Below, piece after piece: positions 38,792-48,922 of a DNA stretch of 64,000 bases (its first letter is position 1; each line of letters opens with the position of its first letter). Source of the stretch: Bacteroidota bacterium. GTDB taxonomy: Bacteria > Bacteroidota > Bacteroidia > Chitinophagales > Chitinophagaceae. The translations under genes and the position numbers were made by a program. The DNA lies in NCBI GenBank assembly GCA_018267705.1, contig JAFDXX010000012.1, positions 1 through 64,000 of the forward strand, read 5' to 3'. The notes below the pieces were generated by a model, which ran no database searches, was not told the DNA's origin, and saw only the letters and a list, made by a program, of their open reading frames with translations.

Positions 38792-39682
38792 TTATTTTCT
38801 TATTGAAATTTGTACAACATCGGGTCCATAGTTATAAGAAGGAGATTTTCCTACTATCAATCCATCTAAAGAAAAACTTTCATCCAAATTAGCATTTGCT
38901 ACAATTTTAAAATTTTTCTCTCTCAAAAATTGCAAGCATTCTTCATGTACTTGATTGCTGTGTGTTGATATAAAAATATATCCTACTTTATTTGTGGCAA
39001 ACGTTTGTGTTGCACCTTTTAGCATTTCAAATTCAAAACCTTGTATATCACTATGCAAAATATCAATAAAAGAAATATTATTTTGTTGAACAAAATCATC
39101 TACACAAATTGTTGGAGTTTCTCCTTTTATATTATTGCTTTTATTACTTATAAAATATTGAGAGAAATGGCCATTCATTTTATTTAATCTGAAATTTTTT
39201 TTCCCGCTAATAATATTAAATTCATCGGGCTCTATTAAATAATTTGTTGCTTGTTTTATTTCTTTATTAAACCACATTGAATAAAACCCCCAAAAAGCAC
39301 CCATTTCAATCATAGTAGCTTTTTCAGGTAATGCTTTTAGTACTTCCATAAATACATATTCTTCTTGTGGCTCGTGCACACCTTTATTATCTATTAATAG
39401 TCTTGTTACTTCAGGCCCGTAATAACTTCCTAAACTTATTCTAATATCATTATGCAGAAATTGTTTACCGTTTTTAATAGTGCCTGCTTTTTCACTGCGT
39501 GGAATTTTATTATTATCATCACTTTCCAAAACAATTGCATTTCTTTTTATCCATCCTTCATCGGGTTGATAATTACGAAAATAATTATCAAAAAAACCAG
39601 AAGGCACTAACGTATAGGCAACTAATTTTCTAAAGAAAGAAGATTTACGAATAAATTTTCTGATTGAATTAATCATTTGCAA
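38792..39682 (-). CDS. FkbM family methyltransferase
   Basis: A 296-residue SAM-dependent O-methyltransferase. The motif I strand is TMIEMGAFWGFYSMWF, and FIDILHSDIQGFEFEMLKGA is the FkbM hallmark. The first 90 residues are an extra N-terminal part not common to all family members. FkbM enzymes O-methylate sugars or macrolides; here a polysaccharide sugar is the likely acceptor. It lies between CgeB-like and GT2 genes without gaps. Confidence 0.88.
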   Translation of the reverse strand: MQMINSIRKFIRKSSFFRKLVAYTLVPSGFFDNYFRNYQPDEGWIKRNAIVLESDDNNKIPRSEKAGTIKNGKQFLHNDIRISLGSYYGPEVTRLLIDNKGVHEPQEEYVFMEVLKALPEKATMIEMGAFWGFYSMWFNKEIKQATNYLIEPDEFNIISGKKNFRLNKMNGHFSQYFISNKSNNIKGETPTICVDDFVQQNNISFIDILHSDIQGFEFEMLKGATQTFATNKVGYIFISTHSNQVHEECLQFLREKNFKIVANANLDESFSLDGLIVGKSPSYNYGPDVVQISIRK

Positions 39683-39688
39683 TTGTAA

Positions 39689-40504
39689 TTAAATTTTTAT
39701 TTTACGTTTTAGTAATAAAGCATGATACAAGAAATATTTTTTCAACACAATATTCCAATATTTCAATTCTAAATTTTTATTAATCATTTTTTTATATGTA
39801 ATTGCTAAACAGCGTAACATATAATTACCATCTCCTGCCGATGTTTGAGAAGTATTATGTTGCCGATAATAATTTAATGTTTCTGATAAATAAAACCCTT
39901 TTAATCTGTTTTTATATAATAAGAACCTAAGCCATAAATCTATGGCAGGGCCTGTATTTTCGCTATGTTTTGGTATAAAATATTTTTCTCTTTTCCACAT
40001 TAAAGAAATTAATGGAATTGATTGAAAATAAACTGCTTCATTAAATACATCTTTTATTATGCCGGTTTGCATCTCTGCTCTTTTATAAACTGTGCTGCTT
40101 TCTTTAGAAAGTTTCATATTAACGGTTCCATTTTCATCAGTTAAATAATGATCAGAAAAAACAAAATCAGCTTGCAAATTATTTCTAAAACAATTTACAA
40201 ATTGCTCTAAATAGTTAGGAGACATTATATCATCATCATGAAAAATGCATACAAAATTTCCGCCGGCATTTTTAATTCCGTTAATAACAGTTTTTGCCTG
40301 TCCAATATTTGTTTCATTTTTTATATAAGTAATTCTCTTATCGTTTGGTAACAATGTTTGCACATTACAAATAGTTGAATTATCATCACAAATAATTAAT
40401 TCAAAATTTGAATAGGTTTGATTGATAACCGATTGAACAGATTCAACTAAATACTGAGGCCTGTTGTAAGTAGGCATAATAACTGAAACTAATTCATTTT
40501 CCAC
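39689..40504 (-). CDS. glycosyltransferase family 2
   Basis: A 271-residue GT-A fold enzyme. It starts VSVIMPTYNRPQYLVESVQSVINQ, has the metal-binding triplet in GGNFVCIFHDDDIMSPNYL, and ends with the short basic tail KYFLYHALLLKRKIKI. These are family GT2 features. It overlaps the upstream GT2 gene by 16 bp. Confidence 0.9.
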   Translation of the reverse strand: MENELVSVIMPTYNRPQYLVESVQSVINQTYSNFELIICDDNSTICNVQTLLPNDKRITYIKNETNIGQAKTVINGIKNAGGNFVCIFHDDDIMSPNYLEQFVNCFRNNLQADFVFSDHYLTDENGTVNMKLSKESSTVYKRAEMQTGIIKDVFNEAVYFQSIPLISLMWKREKYFIPKHSENTGPAIDLWLRFLLYKNRLKGFYLSETLNYYRQHNTSQTSAGDGNYMLRCLAITYKKMINKNLELKYWNIVLKKYFLYHALLLKRKIKI

Positions 40505-41316
40505 GATAAAACTTTAAACGAATAATAAAAATCAATCAAGTTGTTCATTAAAGAATAGTAAGCACCTTTAAAATCTAATTTAAAAACAGCCACACAAGTT
40601 TCTGTAAAAAATCTTTTACTTATAATATATAAGTACAATGGAATATTATGTTGCTTTTTCTGTTCCGGATATTTACTTAAAAAATATTGTAACGATTTAA
40701 AGTAAAATTTAAAACGGTTTGTATTCTTAAGTTCTCTCCATGGGTGAATTACCAAAGCATCTTTTATAAAAGGATATTTAATATTTGCTTTTGCTATTCT
40801 CATTCTAAAATCTACATCTTCCATTGAAGCGTATGGAAAATTTTCATCAAATCCGCCTATTTCATTAAAGCGTATTTTTTTTATTGCAAAGTTGCACGAC
40901 CATAATTGCCCGCCAGAAGTATTAATGGGAGATTCTTCTGCTAAGGTTTTTCTTTCTCTATCTGCAATTGTCATTCCTTCTAAAACTTCAAAATCTGCAA
41001 TACAATTTTTAAATGCACTCAACCAATTTTTAGATGGTTCGCAATCATCATCTAAAAAAGCCAGCCATTCTCCTATTGCATATTTTGCTCCATTATTTCT
41101 ATTAGCAGCAGGACCTTTTTTAGGGCCTTCCATCCATTTTACCCAAGTATAATTGTTGGCAATAAATTCTTTTGCTTCGTTATTTTTTCCATCATCGGTT
41201 ACAATTACTTCAACTTCATTTTTATTCAGTAATTGAATACTTTGCTCTAAACAATTTAAACATTTAGCCAATAATTCGTTACGGTTGGCAGTAGGTATAA
41301 TTACAGAAAAAAGCAT
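40489..41316 (-). CDS. glycosyltransferase family 2
   Basis: A 275-residue GT-A fold enzyme. FSVIIPTANRNELLAKCLNCLEQ starts it, EWLAFLDDDCEPSKNWL is the donor-metal motif, and IRFNEIGGFDENFPYASMEDVDFRMRI is the acceptor-side ED motif (x-E-D). The carboxy end is helical. It adjoins GT4 with zero spacing. Confidence 0.92.
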   Translation of the reverse strand: MLFSVIIPTANRNELLAKCLNCLEQSIQLLNKNEVEVIVTDDGKNNEAKEFIANNYTWVKWMEGPKKGPAANRNNGAKYAIGEWLAFLDDDCEPSKNWLSAFKNCIADFEVLEGMTIADRERKTLAEESPINTSGGQLWSCNFAIKKIRFNEIGGFDENFPYASMEDVDFRMRIAKANIKYPFIKDALVIHPWRELKNTNRFKFYFKSLQYFLSKYPEQKKQHNIPLYLYIISKRFFTETCVAVFKLDFKGAYYSLMNNLIDFYYSFKVLSWKMN

Positions 41317-42459
41317 TTATAAGTTAGCTAAAAGTGGTTGTAAGTTGTTGGCAAATTGCTTACGTGAGAACATTGCTTCTGTTCTGTATAAACTATGTTG
41401 TTTTGCTTTTATAAGATTATCTGTATTTATTAATTGCAACAACTTATTTGTAAAATCGTTTTCATTATTTAATTCAAAACAATACTTATTTGTTTCTACA
41501 ATAAAATTAAACGGATGATTGTTAGGAACTAATACTGCCAAGCCTTTAGACATTGCTTCAACAATAACATAACCCCAATCATCACTTAAAGAAGCAAATA
41601 AGAAAATATCTGCCTTCTGCATTAATTTCAAAGCATCATTTCTGTTTAGTTGGCCGCTACAATAAAAAGTGTGGGGTGAATTTTTAATAAATTCATTTAT
41701 ACTATTTCCTGTTTTACCAATTAAAGTAATTTCAAAAGTTTGTGTGCTTATTTTATTTAAACATTGCAATAACCATATAATATTTTTTCTTTTACTCTCT
41801 AATTCTAAAGCAGAAATAACAATGGATATTTTTTTATTAGCAACTATTTGTTCTTTATTAAACACATTTGTTATTACCTCACAACAAGGTGGTAGTAAAT
41901 AAGATTTAATTCTTTTTTTTATTAATTGTTTGTGCATTGCTTCTGTTATAGCAAGTGCGTAGGTTGCATTTTTAAATCCGGTTAAATCTTTTCTATAAAA
42001 GCCCATTGCAGTTGCTAATGCCAATACTTTATTTTTTACTCCTTTATTCATGTGTGTGAATGAAGAAGTTATATATTGTTTTAGAGTGAAAGGATAAACC
42101 CATGAGCAAACATATTGTGGTATGGTAGTCTTTGTATAAACCAAATTGCTTTGATTTAAAAAAAATGCTTGAGCTTGAATATTATTTTCTTTTAACTGAT
42201 TCTGAATTAAAAAAGAAAACTGATTTGAAGATGATGAGATGACTTCAAGAAAGGTTTTTATTTTTTTAACTAATCCACTGTTTGCAGGGCTTTCTGCAAA
42301 ATCAAAAGCAAAAGTTTTAAAAGGCAAATTGTTAGGAAGAATAATTTTAGAGCTGTGTACTAACAAAACATTATATCCGTTTTCGTGTAAAGCATAAGCC
42401 GTTTCGTAGCACCAAGTTGCCATTCCGTTATTATTATATACATAACCAACAATAATCAT
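41317..42459 (-). CDS. glycosyltransferase family 4
   Basis: A 380-residue GT-B enzyme with the conserved YVYNNNGMATWCYETAYAL start, ISIVISALELESKRKNIIWLLQCL at the domain boundary, and FASLSDDWGYVIVEAMSKGLAVLV carrying the conserved Glu pair. It overlaps the acyltransferase gene by 4 bp. Confidence 0.87.
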   Translation of the reverse strand: MIIVGYVYNNNGMATWCYETAYALHENGYNVLLVHSSKIILPNNLPFKTFAFDFAESPANSGLVKKIKTFLEVISSSSNQFSFLIQNQLKENNIQAQAFFLNQSNLVYTKTTIPQYVCSWVYPFTLKQYITSSFTHMNKGVKNKVLALATAMGFYRKDLTGFKNATYALAITEAMHKQLIKKRIKSYLLPPCCEVITNVFNKEQIVANKKISIVISALELESKRKNIIWLLQCLNKISTQTFEITLIGKTGNSINEFIKNSPHTFYCSGQLNRNDALKLMQKADIFLFASLSDDWGYVIVEAMSKGLAVLVPNNHPFNFIVETNKYCFELNNENDFTNKLLQLINTDNLIKAKQHSLYRTEAMFSRKQFANNLQPLLANL

Positions 42460-43544
42460 TTTACAGAACTAAATTTCTCTTTAAATTTTAAAAAGAATCT
42501 TTCAAAAAAATAATATGAAATTGTTGAAACAATAAATATCATTACAATATTTACAGGAAATTTTGAGAACCAATATTGTGGTGCTGACTGAGGGAAAAAA
42601 TCTTTATTCTGTGTTAATAGAAATAGTTGCTGCCAAACATAAATGCTATATGAGCACACGCCAATAAATACCATTACTTTAGTGTTTAAGAACCAACTAA
42701 ACAGAGATTTTTTCTCAATTGTATAAATAATTAATATAATAATACTTACAGATTGAATAAGGGCTCCTAAAGGCACTGTTATAAATCCTAATATCATCTT
42801 TCTTGCAGAAACTTCCATTAATGTGTATGCAATTATACTGGCAACAACAAGTAAGTAGCTTGAAGATTTTGATTTAAAAATATTTTTTACTCCATAATAT
42901 TTATATAGAATAGCCGCCGCAGACCCCATCATAATTATATCGGCAAAAGTAAAAAAACCCGCAAGCACCCAATTGGTATTAAAATGACCTCCATATTTAT
43001 AGATAAATACTCGCATACCTGCACTAAATACAATAAATAAAATGCAGAAGCTAAGTGCCTTTTTATAATTAAGTTTTTTAGCAACCCAAGGCCAAAATAA
43101 GTAATACTGCTCTTCTACAGCCAACGACCACAAATGACCTAATGCCCAAGCCAGTCCACCATATACAAAATTATTTAAATACAAAATTGCTTTTAAATAC
43201 ACATAGCCCGGTAAGTGCCAACCAAAAGTTTTATCAACTAAAAACACAGTAAAAATATAGAGGTATAATACCGGGAAAATTCTAAGAAATCTTCTGATAT
43301 AAAATTTTTTTATTGAAACAGTTTGCGTTTTTTCTTTTTCTTTTAGAAGTAATGTTGTTATTAGAAATCCACTGATTACGAAAAAAACTTGCACACCATT
43401 TAATGAGAAATTGTATTTATCAAGAAAGTTATGCCATGGATGAGTTTTTGGAAGATTGCCACCCAAATGCCCAAGTAAAACGAATATAATTGATATTGCC
43501 CGCCACCCATCTAATGAAACAATTTTATTATTATTCTTATGCAT
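42456..43544 (-). CDS. acyltransferase family 3 (O-acetyltransferase)
   Basis: A 362-residue integral-membrane acyltransferase with about ten hydrophobic segments. Hallmarks are SLDGWRAISIIFVLLGHLGG with the catalytic His, GVQVFFVISGFLITTLLL, YIRRFLRIFPVLYL, and WSLAVEEQYYLFWPW. The family transfers acetyl or other acyl groups from CoA to sugars on the periplasmic side of the inner membrane. In this locus it probably acylates the polysaccharide. It overlaps the upstream GT4 gene by 8 bp and the downstream one by 4 bp. Confidence 0.92.
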   Translation of the reverse strand: MHKNNNKIVSLDGWRAISIIFVLLGHLGGNLPKTHPWHNFLDKYNFSLNGVQVFFVISGFLITTLLLKEKEKTQTVSIKKFYIRRFLRIFPVLYLYIFTVFLVDKTFGWHLPGYVYLKAILYLNNFVYGGLAWALGHLWSLAVEEQYYLFWPWVAKKLNYKKALSFCILFIVFSAGMRVFIYKYGGHFNTNWVLAGFFTFADIIMMGSAAAILYKYYGVKNIFKSKSSSYLLVVASIIAYTLMEVSARKMILGFITVPLGALIQSVSIIILIIYTIEKKSLFSWFLNTKVMVFIGVCSYSIYVWQQLFLLTQNKDFFPQSAPQYWFSKFPVNIVMIFIVSTISYYFFERFFLKFKEKFSSVK

Positions 43545-44643
43545 ATTGAGATAGTATTGATTGATAATTGTATTTTAAAACATTCCAAGAATAGTTTTCA
43601 AAAGCAAACTTTATTAAATCTTCTTTACTTATTTTACACTCATCAACTTCATTAATTGCATTGCTTAATTGTCTGCTTTGAGTAAGGTTTTTAAAAATAC
43701 CTTTCCCCTTTAAAGTTTCTCTTGTTACATTATAATCATGCACTATAGGAAGTAAGCCACAACTTAATGCTTCAGGCAAAACCCTTGGTAATCCTTCATT
43801 TAAAGAAGCCAAAATAAAATAATCTGACATTAGTAAATAAAGTTTCACCCAATTACTATCAACTTGCTTAATTAAGTAAGTGCCTGTTTTAAGTTGTTTG
43901 CTTGCTTTAGTAATAATTTCTTCACTCTCCGCATTTAACTGACCCAACAATATCAAAAAATATTTATCATTATTCATTACAGCAAACTCATCAATAACAT
44001 AATTCATTCGTTTGTGATTGCTGTTTATTGCTCCAACACTTATAATAATTTTTTTATCAAGAGGAATATTAAGTGATTTTCTTAACTCAACAATTTGTTT
44101 AGATGATTCAATATTTTCTTCTTTATTACAATAAATGGCATAAGGTAACACAATAAATTTCTCTTTTGGTTCACCCGCTTTCATTGATTGTTCAACATAT
44201 AAAGGCAAAAGTTGCTGTACAAAATCTGTTCGTGTAAATGGCGGGCCATTGGGAGCACCATTAGAAAATAATAATGTGTACTTAAATTTTAACCATTTAC
44301 GAAAATGCCAAAGCCAAGTACCTAAAATAAAATCGCTATAATAAATTAAAGAAGGTTTGTATTTAAAAATTTTTGGCAACATATTTAATGCAAAACTTAT
44401 CTGCTCAATTTTATAAGTTTCACATTTAAAAATTTTACTAATTAGTAAAGTTGTTGTGGAATTACGTTTGCAATTATTGATAACAATTTCATTATTCGTT
44501 GTATTGCCTGCACCTTTTAACAATATTAAATTAAACTCATCACTGTTTTTTAAAACATCAAAACATTCTCTTGTAAAAGTTTCGTAGCCTCTGTTAATAT
44601 TACCCAAACCCGTGCACACAATAAAAATTGTTTTCTTTTTCAT
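43537..44643 (-). CDS. glycosyltransferase family 4
   Basis: A 368-residue GT-B enzyme. TIFIVCTGLGNINRGYETFTREC at the start, IIISVGAINSNHKRMNYVIDEF at the boundary and SLNEGLPRVLPEALSCGLLPIVHDYN with a Glu pair are visible. The start overlaps the stop of the downstream-numbered GT gene by 1 bp. Donor and acceptor are not predictable. Confidence 0.87.
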   Translation of the reverse strand: MKKKTIFIVCTGLGNINRGYETFTRECFDVLKNSDEFNLILLKGAGNTTNNEIVINNCKRNSTTTLLISKIFKCETYKIEQISFALNMLPKIFKYKPSLIYYSDFILGTWLWHFRKWLKFKYTLLFSNGAPNGPPFTRTDFVQQLLPLYVEQSMKAGEPKEKFIVLPYAIYCNKEENIESSKQIVELRKSLNIPLDKKIIISVGAINSNHKRMNYVIDEFAVMNNDKYFLILLGQLNAESEEIITKASKQLKTGTYLIKQVDSNWVKLYLLMSDYFILASLNEGLPRVLPEALSCGLLPIVHDYNVTRETLKGKGIFKNLTQSRQLSNAINEVDECKISKEDLIKFAFENYSWNVLKYNYQSILSQYA

Positions 44644-45836
44644 TATGCCGATGCTAAAAATTTTTGAAGTTTTTGCTGCACAATAGTTTGATTAAATTCG
44701 GTTTGTAATAATTGCCATCCATTATTTACTTTATACCTAAGTTGTGAAAGCGATAACAAAGTTTGTTTTAACTGAGTAACCACTTCATTAATTTTATTGG
44801 TTTCAATACAAACGCCACAATCGTATTTTTTTAAAAAATGATGATTAGCAGAATATTCAGGTCCGCAACTTATTATTAGTTGCCTACTTTTAAAATAATC
44901 GGTAATTTTTGTTTGAACAGATGCTTTTGAATGTGTAAATAATTCTTTTGAAAAAGAAGAAACCAAAATCAATGCATCATATTCTGTTAAAACTTCATGT
45001 ATTTTATTATAAGAAATATTACCGCCATAATGAACATTAAATTTTTCAAAATCACTTTTTCTCCAATTCCAAAAATGTTCAGGCGTAAAAAAGGTAAATG
45101 ATAAATGAATGCCTTGATTACTTAATATTTCACAAGCTTCTGCAATTAATAATAAAGCATCTAAATGCATATCCCAAATAGCACCGGCATACGCTAATTG
45201 AAATTTATTTGTTGCAACAGGAACTCTTTCTGCAGGTGCATTATTTATATTAACCGGGTTGCGAATTGGTAGTACATTATTGGGTTGTATCTTATATCTT
45301 TCACTCAACAAATCACTCAACTCATTACTTATCATTAACCAATTTTTATGTTCACTCAGCATTAACTGTATATTACCATGCAAGCTTCCACCTAACCATT
45401 TATTCTTTGCTAAATACATCCAATCATCCATAAAATAAGGATATACTTTTACATTAATATTTGCACATAATTTTTGATGCATTAACACACCAACCACTCC
45501 ATTTGGGCAAGAAACAATTGCATCTGCATTAAATGCTTTTATTTTTTCTTTCAACTTTTTAAACCTCCGAAATTGATTAATTGAAAGATTTAACCAACCA
45601 AATAAACCACCAAAATATTTTGCCAACCGGTTGGCACCAATATTTATAATTCTGAATTTATAAGTAATATAAGAATTTGAAAAAAGCTCTGATGGCGGAT
45701 ACTGTGCTACTTCATAATCGGGTGCAACACATAAAATATTTTCGGGCTTACAAAAAGAAAAAATATTGTACAAGGTTTGACCAATACCGCCGGAATTTAC
45801 ACACAAAGGAGCTTCACAAATAAGTACTACTTTCAA
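44643..45836 (-). CDS. putative GT-B glycosyltransferase (TTG start)
   Basis: A GT-B-like protein of about 397 residues with VVLICEAPLCVNSGGIGQTLYNIFSF at its start, consistent with a Rossmann acceptor domain, and a later NKFQLAYAGAIWDMHLDALLLIAEACE boundary strand. The region for the Glu motif has only FSKELFTHSKASVQTKITDYF. The frame is open to an ATG at 45899 inside the acyltransferase gene, which would give a 62-bp overlap and an unlikely N-terminus. A TTG at 45836, one base after the acyltransferase stop, begins KVVLICEAP and is the better start. Confidence 0.72.
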   Translation of the reverse strand: MKVVLICEAPLCVNSGGIGQTLYNIFSFCKPENILCVAPDYEVAQYPPSELFSNSYITYKFRIINIGANRLAKYFGGLFGWLNLSINQFRRFKKLKEKIKAFNADAIVSCPNGVVGVLMHQKLCANINVKVYPYFMDDWMYLAKNKWLGGSLHGNIQLMLSEHKNWLMISNELSDLLSERYKIQPNNVLPIRNPVNINNAPAERVPVATNKFQLAYAGAIWDMHLDALLLIAEACEILSNQGIHLSFTFFTPEHFWNWRKSDFEKFNVHYGGNISYNKIHEVLTEYDALILVSSFSKELFTHSKASVQTKITDYFKSRQLIISCGPEYSANHHFLKKYDCGVCIETNKINEVVTQLKQTLLSLSQLRYKVNNGWQLLQTEFNQTIVQQKLQKFLASA

Positions 45837-45837
45837 A

Positions 45838-46896
45838 CTAATAACTAAATTTTCTTTTAAACATATTAATTGGTTTTTCAAACAAAAACCATGAAGCACT
45901 TGCCACTATAACGGAAGTTGAAAAAGTAAGAAAGAAATCATGCAAATCAGAATTTCCCAAACCAATATGTATGTTTAATAATTTTAGTAAAATATTTGAA
46001 ATAATGGGTATTGCAACTGTATGATACAAGTACATACCATAACTTATTTTACCTAAGTAAACAGTAATTTTATTATGAAGAAAATGAATATATTTTGATT
46101 TGCCTTTTACGATGGTTAATATGATGTATAAAGAAATAATTGACATGAATGTTTGCCTAACTATTGACATCCATAAATTTTTTGTAATAAAAAAAGGAAT
46201 AGCCAAATAAATAATTATTGAAAGAATAAAAATTTTCTTTGAAAGAATACGATATAAAAAAGTTTCTTTATCATAAAAAACCGTGTACGCTAATAATGCA
46301 CCGCTACACAAACATAACATGTTAGATGGCATTAAAGCTAAACTTAATGATGTGTTTTGACCTATTAATCTTCCTATAACAGCCACACATATTCTAAATA
46401 ATGGAGAAAATAAAATGCAACCAATTATTATTTTTTGCAGTTGCATTTTTGGAGTAAATAATATTATAAAAGGCCATAGCAAATAAAACTGCTCTTCAAC
46501 TGCCAGCGTCCATGTGGGCGATAAAGCACCTGCATAAGAAGCTGTTTTAAAAAAAAGAAAGCTTTGTGTATAAGTTAAAAAGTAAGTGGTATGTTTTATT
46601 AAATCGGGTTGTTGAAATAAAAAGTTTATGTATAGAAACAAATAATAAGCAGGAAAAATTCTTAATGCTCTTCGTATATAAAATATTCCGATTTTTCTTT
46701 TTGTTGAATAGGTTTGTTCTTTTTCGTTAAGCAAAATTGTTGTTATTAAAAAACCACTCAATACAAAAAAGAAGAAAACACCAATTTCTCCAAATGCAAT
46801 TTTATGAATAAAGGGTGTGTTTGGAAAAGAATGATTAATGATAACAAACGTAACCGCAAAGGCTCTCAATGTATCAAATGCTTTAATATACTTCAT
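45838..46896 (-). CDS. acyltransferase family 3 (O-acetyltransferase)
   Basis: A 352-residue polytopic membrane protein, the second acyltransferase of this kind in the locus. Hallmarks: FDTLRAFAVTFVIINHSFPN with the His, IGVFFFFVLSGFLITTILL, IRRALRIFPAYYLF and LSPTWTLAVEEQFYLLWPF. It probably O-acylates a different sugar or position from the other copy at 42456. It is followed by a glycosyltransferase gene starting at TTG 45836. Confidence 0.92.
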   Translation of the reverse strand: MKYIKAFDTLRAFAVTFVIINHSFPNTPFIHKIAFGEIGVFFFFVLSGFLITTILLNEKEQTYSTKRKIGIFYIRRALRIFPAYYLFLYINFLFQQPDLIKHTTYFLTYTQSFLFFKTASYAGALSPTWTLAVEEQFYLLWPFIILFTPKMQLQKIIIGCILFSPLFRICVAVIGRLIGQNTSLSLALMPSNMLCLCSGALLAYTVFYDKETFLYRILSKKIFILSIIIYLAIPFFITKNLWMSIVRQTFMSIISLYIILTIVKGKSKYIHFLHNKITVYLGKISYGMYLYHTVAIPIISNILLKLLNIHIGLGNSDLHDFFLTFSTSVIVASASWFLFEKPINMFKRKFSY

Positions 46897-46902
46897 TAAA
46901 TA

Positions 46903-47949
46903 CTATACTCTTTTCTGCCAGCTTTCAACAATTTGTTTAATGGTTTCTTTCAGGCTAACTGTAATATCCCATTGCGGATAATGCGATTTCATTTTTTGTA
47001 AATTGCTGTAATAACAAATATGATCTCCCTCTCTGTTTTTGTCAATATATTCAAATACTTGTTTTTTACCTGTAAATGATTCTACCATTTCAAAAGCTTC
47101 TATAATAGAACAAGTGTTTTGTTTACCGCCGCCTAAATTATATACTTCTGCAATTCTTGGTGTATTAATAAATGCCTCCATAAAACAAGCAATATCGTGG
47201 CTGTGAATATTATCTCTTACTTGCTTGCCTTTATAACCATATATAAAATATTTTTTATTTTCAATATTGCATTTAATCAAGTAGCTTAAAAAGCCATGCA
47301 GTTCTACTCCTGTATGGTTAGGGCCCGTTAAACAACCACCTCTTAAACAACAAGTAGGCATGTTAAAATATCTTCCGTATTCTTGCACCATAACATCTGA
47401 TGCTACTTTACTGGCTCCGAATAATGAGTGTTTACTTTGATCTATTGTAAAAGTTTCGGCAATACCGTTTTCAAAATTATCATCATCATAATCCCAACGT
47501 GTTTCTAATTCTTTCAATTTTATTTTGTTAGGAGCATCTCCATACACTTTATTAGTACTCATGTGTATAAAAGGAGCTTCGGGTGCAGATTGCCTTGCAG
47601 CCTCTAATAAATTTAAAGTGCCTACTGCATTGGTATCAAAATCATCAAAAGGAATTGCCGCAGCTTTATCATGACTGGGTTGTGCTGCAGTATGTACAAT
47701 TACATTGGGCTTTATTTCTTTTACTAAATTCAAAATTTTGTTTCTATCTCTTATATCAATTTCGTGATGATGAAAATTTTTTATTAATGATTGTAAGCGT
47801 TTTTGATTCCATCTTGTATCGCCTTGTGGGCCAAAAAAAATAGCACGCTGGTTATTATCAATACCATGTATTTCATATCCTTTGTTTGCAAAATGTACGC
47901 ACACTTCGCTACCTACCAAACCAGATGAGCCTGTAACTAAAAGTTTCAT
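46903..47949 (-). CDS. NAD-dependent epimerase, CDP-tyvelose/paratose 2-epimerase-like
   Basis: A 348-residue extended SDR. NAD motif [20 protein letters not shown]; the catalytic stretch [24 protein letters not shown] and [18 protein letters not shown]; then [28 protein letters not shown] and [16 protein letters not shown]. These blocks match the CDP-paratose 2-epimerase (RfbE) group more than UDP-glucose epimerases. No genes for making CDP-glucose derivatives are in view, so the true substrate may be another nucleotide sugar. It lies between an acyltransferase and a GT2 gene. Confidence 0.82.
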   Translation of the reverse strand: MKLLVTGSSGLVGSEVCVHFANKGYEIHGIDNNQRAIFFGPQGDTRWNQKRLQSLIKNFHHHEIDIRDRNKILNLVKEIKPNVIVHTAAQPSHDKAAAIPFDDFDTNAVGTLNLLEAARQSAPEAPFIHMSTNKVYGDAPNKIKLKELETRWDYDDDNFENGIAETFTIDQSKHSLFGASKVASDVMVQEYGRYFNMPTCCLRGGCLTGPNHTGVELHGFLSYLIKCNIENKKYFIYGYKGKQVRDNIHSHDIACFMEAFINTPRIAEVYNLGGGKQNTCSIIEAFEMVESFTGKKQVFEYIDKNREGDHICYYSNLQKMKSHYPQWDITVSLKETIKQIVESWQKRV

Positions 47950-47950
47950 T

Positions 47951-48922
47951 TTATGAAATTATGTTTAATATTTTTTTAAAAAATCGTTTATAAAATCTGT
48001 TAGGTAGTCCTCCATAAAAACGAAGCAGTTTTCTGTAAGCTATAGAAAAGAAATCATTTATTTCAGCTACATTCATTGTTAGATATTGGGTGGTGGCATT
48101 ATTAAAAATATCTAACCTTCTAAAATATTGTTCTCCATAATCTGCAAAATAATTGTTCAATTTCTCAATCCAATAATAAGAAGCAGGATGAGCAGTTGTA
48201 GTTTTCATATTAATGCCAATTTCTTCGTAATACTGAAACCAAGTTTGATTTATAGATTGTACATTATTCTTTATATATCGAAAATGATTGTACATTTCGT
48301 AAATATCTACATTTCCTTTTTTAGGATAACTTACCTTCTCATAACATTGATACCAAGCTTGTTTTAACAACATTCTATCCCAATCTGTATATTGATAATG
48401 CAGCAGCTTTATTTCATTTAATATTATGGTTTCTCCTGTAATGTTAATAGGAACTCTTGGGCTATGAATGGATGTTCCTTTTTTTATTGTACCATCATCA
48501 ATTACGCCTAAAACAAAATGAGGAAAATTTGCCCAGTATGTTTTACAACCCGGCGATAGGTTTACCCATTGTAGAGCAATTTTTGTTCCGGGAGGATGAG
48601 AAAAAATATTTTCCCATTCATTGCTTTGTATAAAATTAGCTGAGATAATTTCATCTGCATCTAATGCTAATAAAAAGTTGTTGTTACCGAATAGTTTTCG
48701 TGCTTCATTGATAAGTAGTTCTTGCCGCCCTAATTCGTTGTAGTTTTCTTCATTGTTATTAATAATATGAACCTTTTCAAAACGTTTTGCTATTTCAATT
48801 GAATTGTCTGTTGAATTTTGATCTGCAATAATTATTTTATCAGCCCATAATGAAGCACATTGCAAAAATCTTTCTAAAATCCATGCTTCATTTTTTATAG
48901 GTGTAAGACAAATTTTCAGCAT
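47951..48922 (-). CDS. glycosyltransferase family 2
   Basis: A 323-residue GT-A fold protein of the type often called TPR/WaaE-related GT2. [38 protein letters not shown] starts it and [15 protein letters not shown] is the metal-binding motif (DAD). The C-terminal 130 residues are helical and rich in Tyr and Trp. It shares a 1-bp overlap with the upstream GT4 gene. Confidence 0.87.
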   Translation of the reverse strand: MLKICLTPIKNEAWILERFLQCASLWADKIIIADQNSTDNSIEIAKRFEKVHIINNNEENYNELGRQELLINEARKLFGNNNFLLALDADEIISANFIQSNEWENIFSHPPGTKIALQWVNLSPGCKTYWANFPHFVLGVIDDGTIKKGTSIHSPRVPINITGETIILNEIKLLHYQYTDWDRMLLKQAWYQCYEKVSYPKKGNVDIYEMYNHFRYIKNNVQSINQTWFQYYEEIGINMKTTTAHPASYYWIEKLNNYFADYGEQYFRRLDIFNNATTQYLTMNVAEINDFFSIAYRKLLRFYGGLPNRFYKRFFKKILNIIS

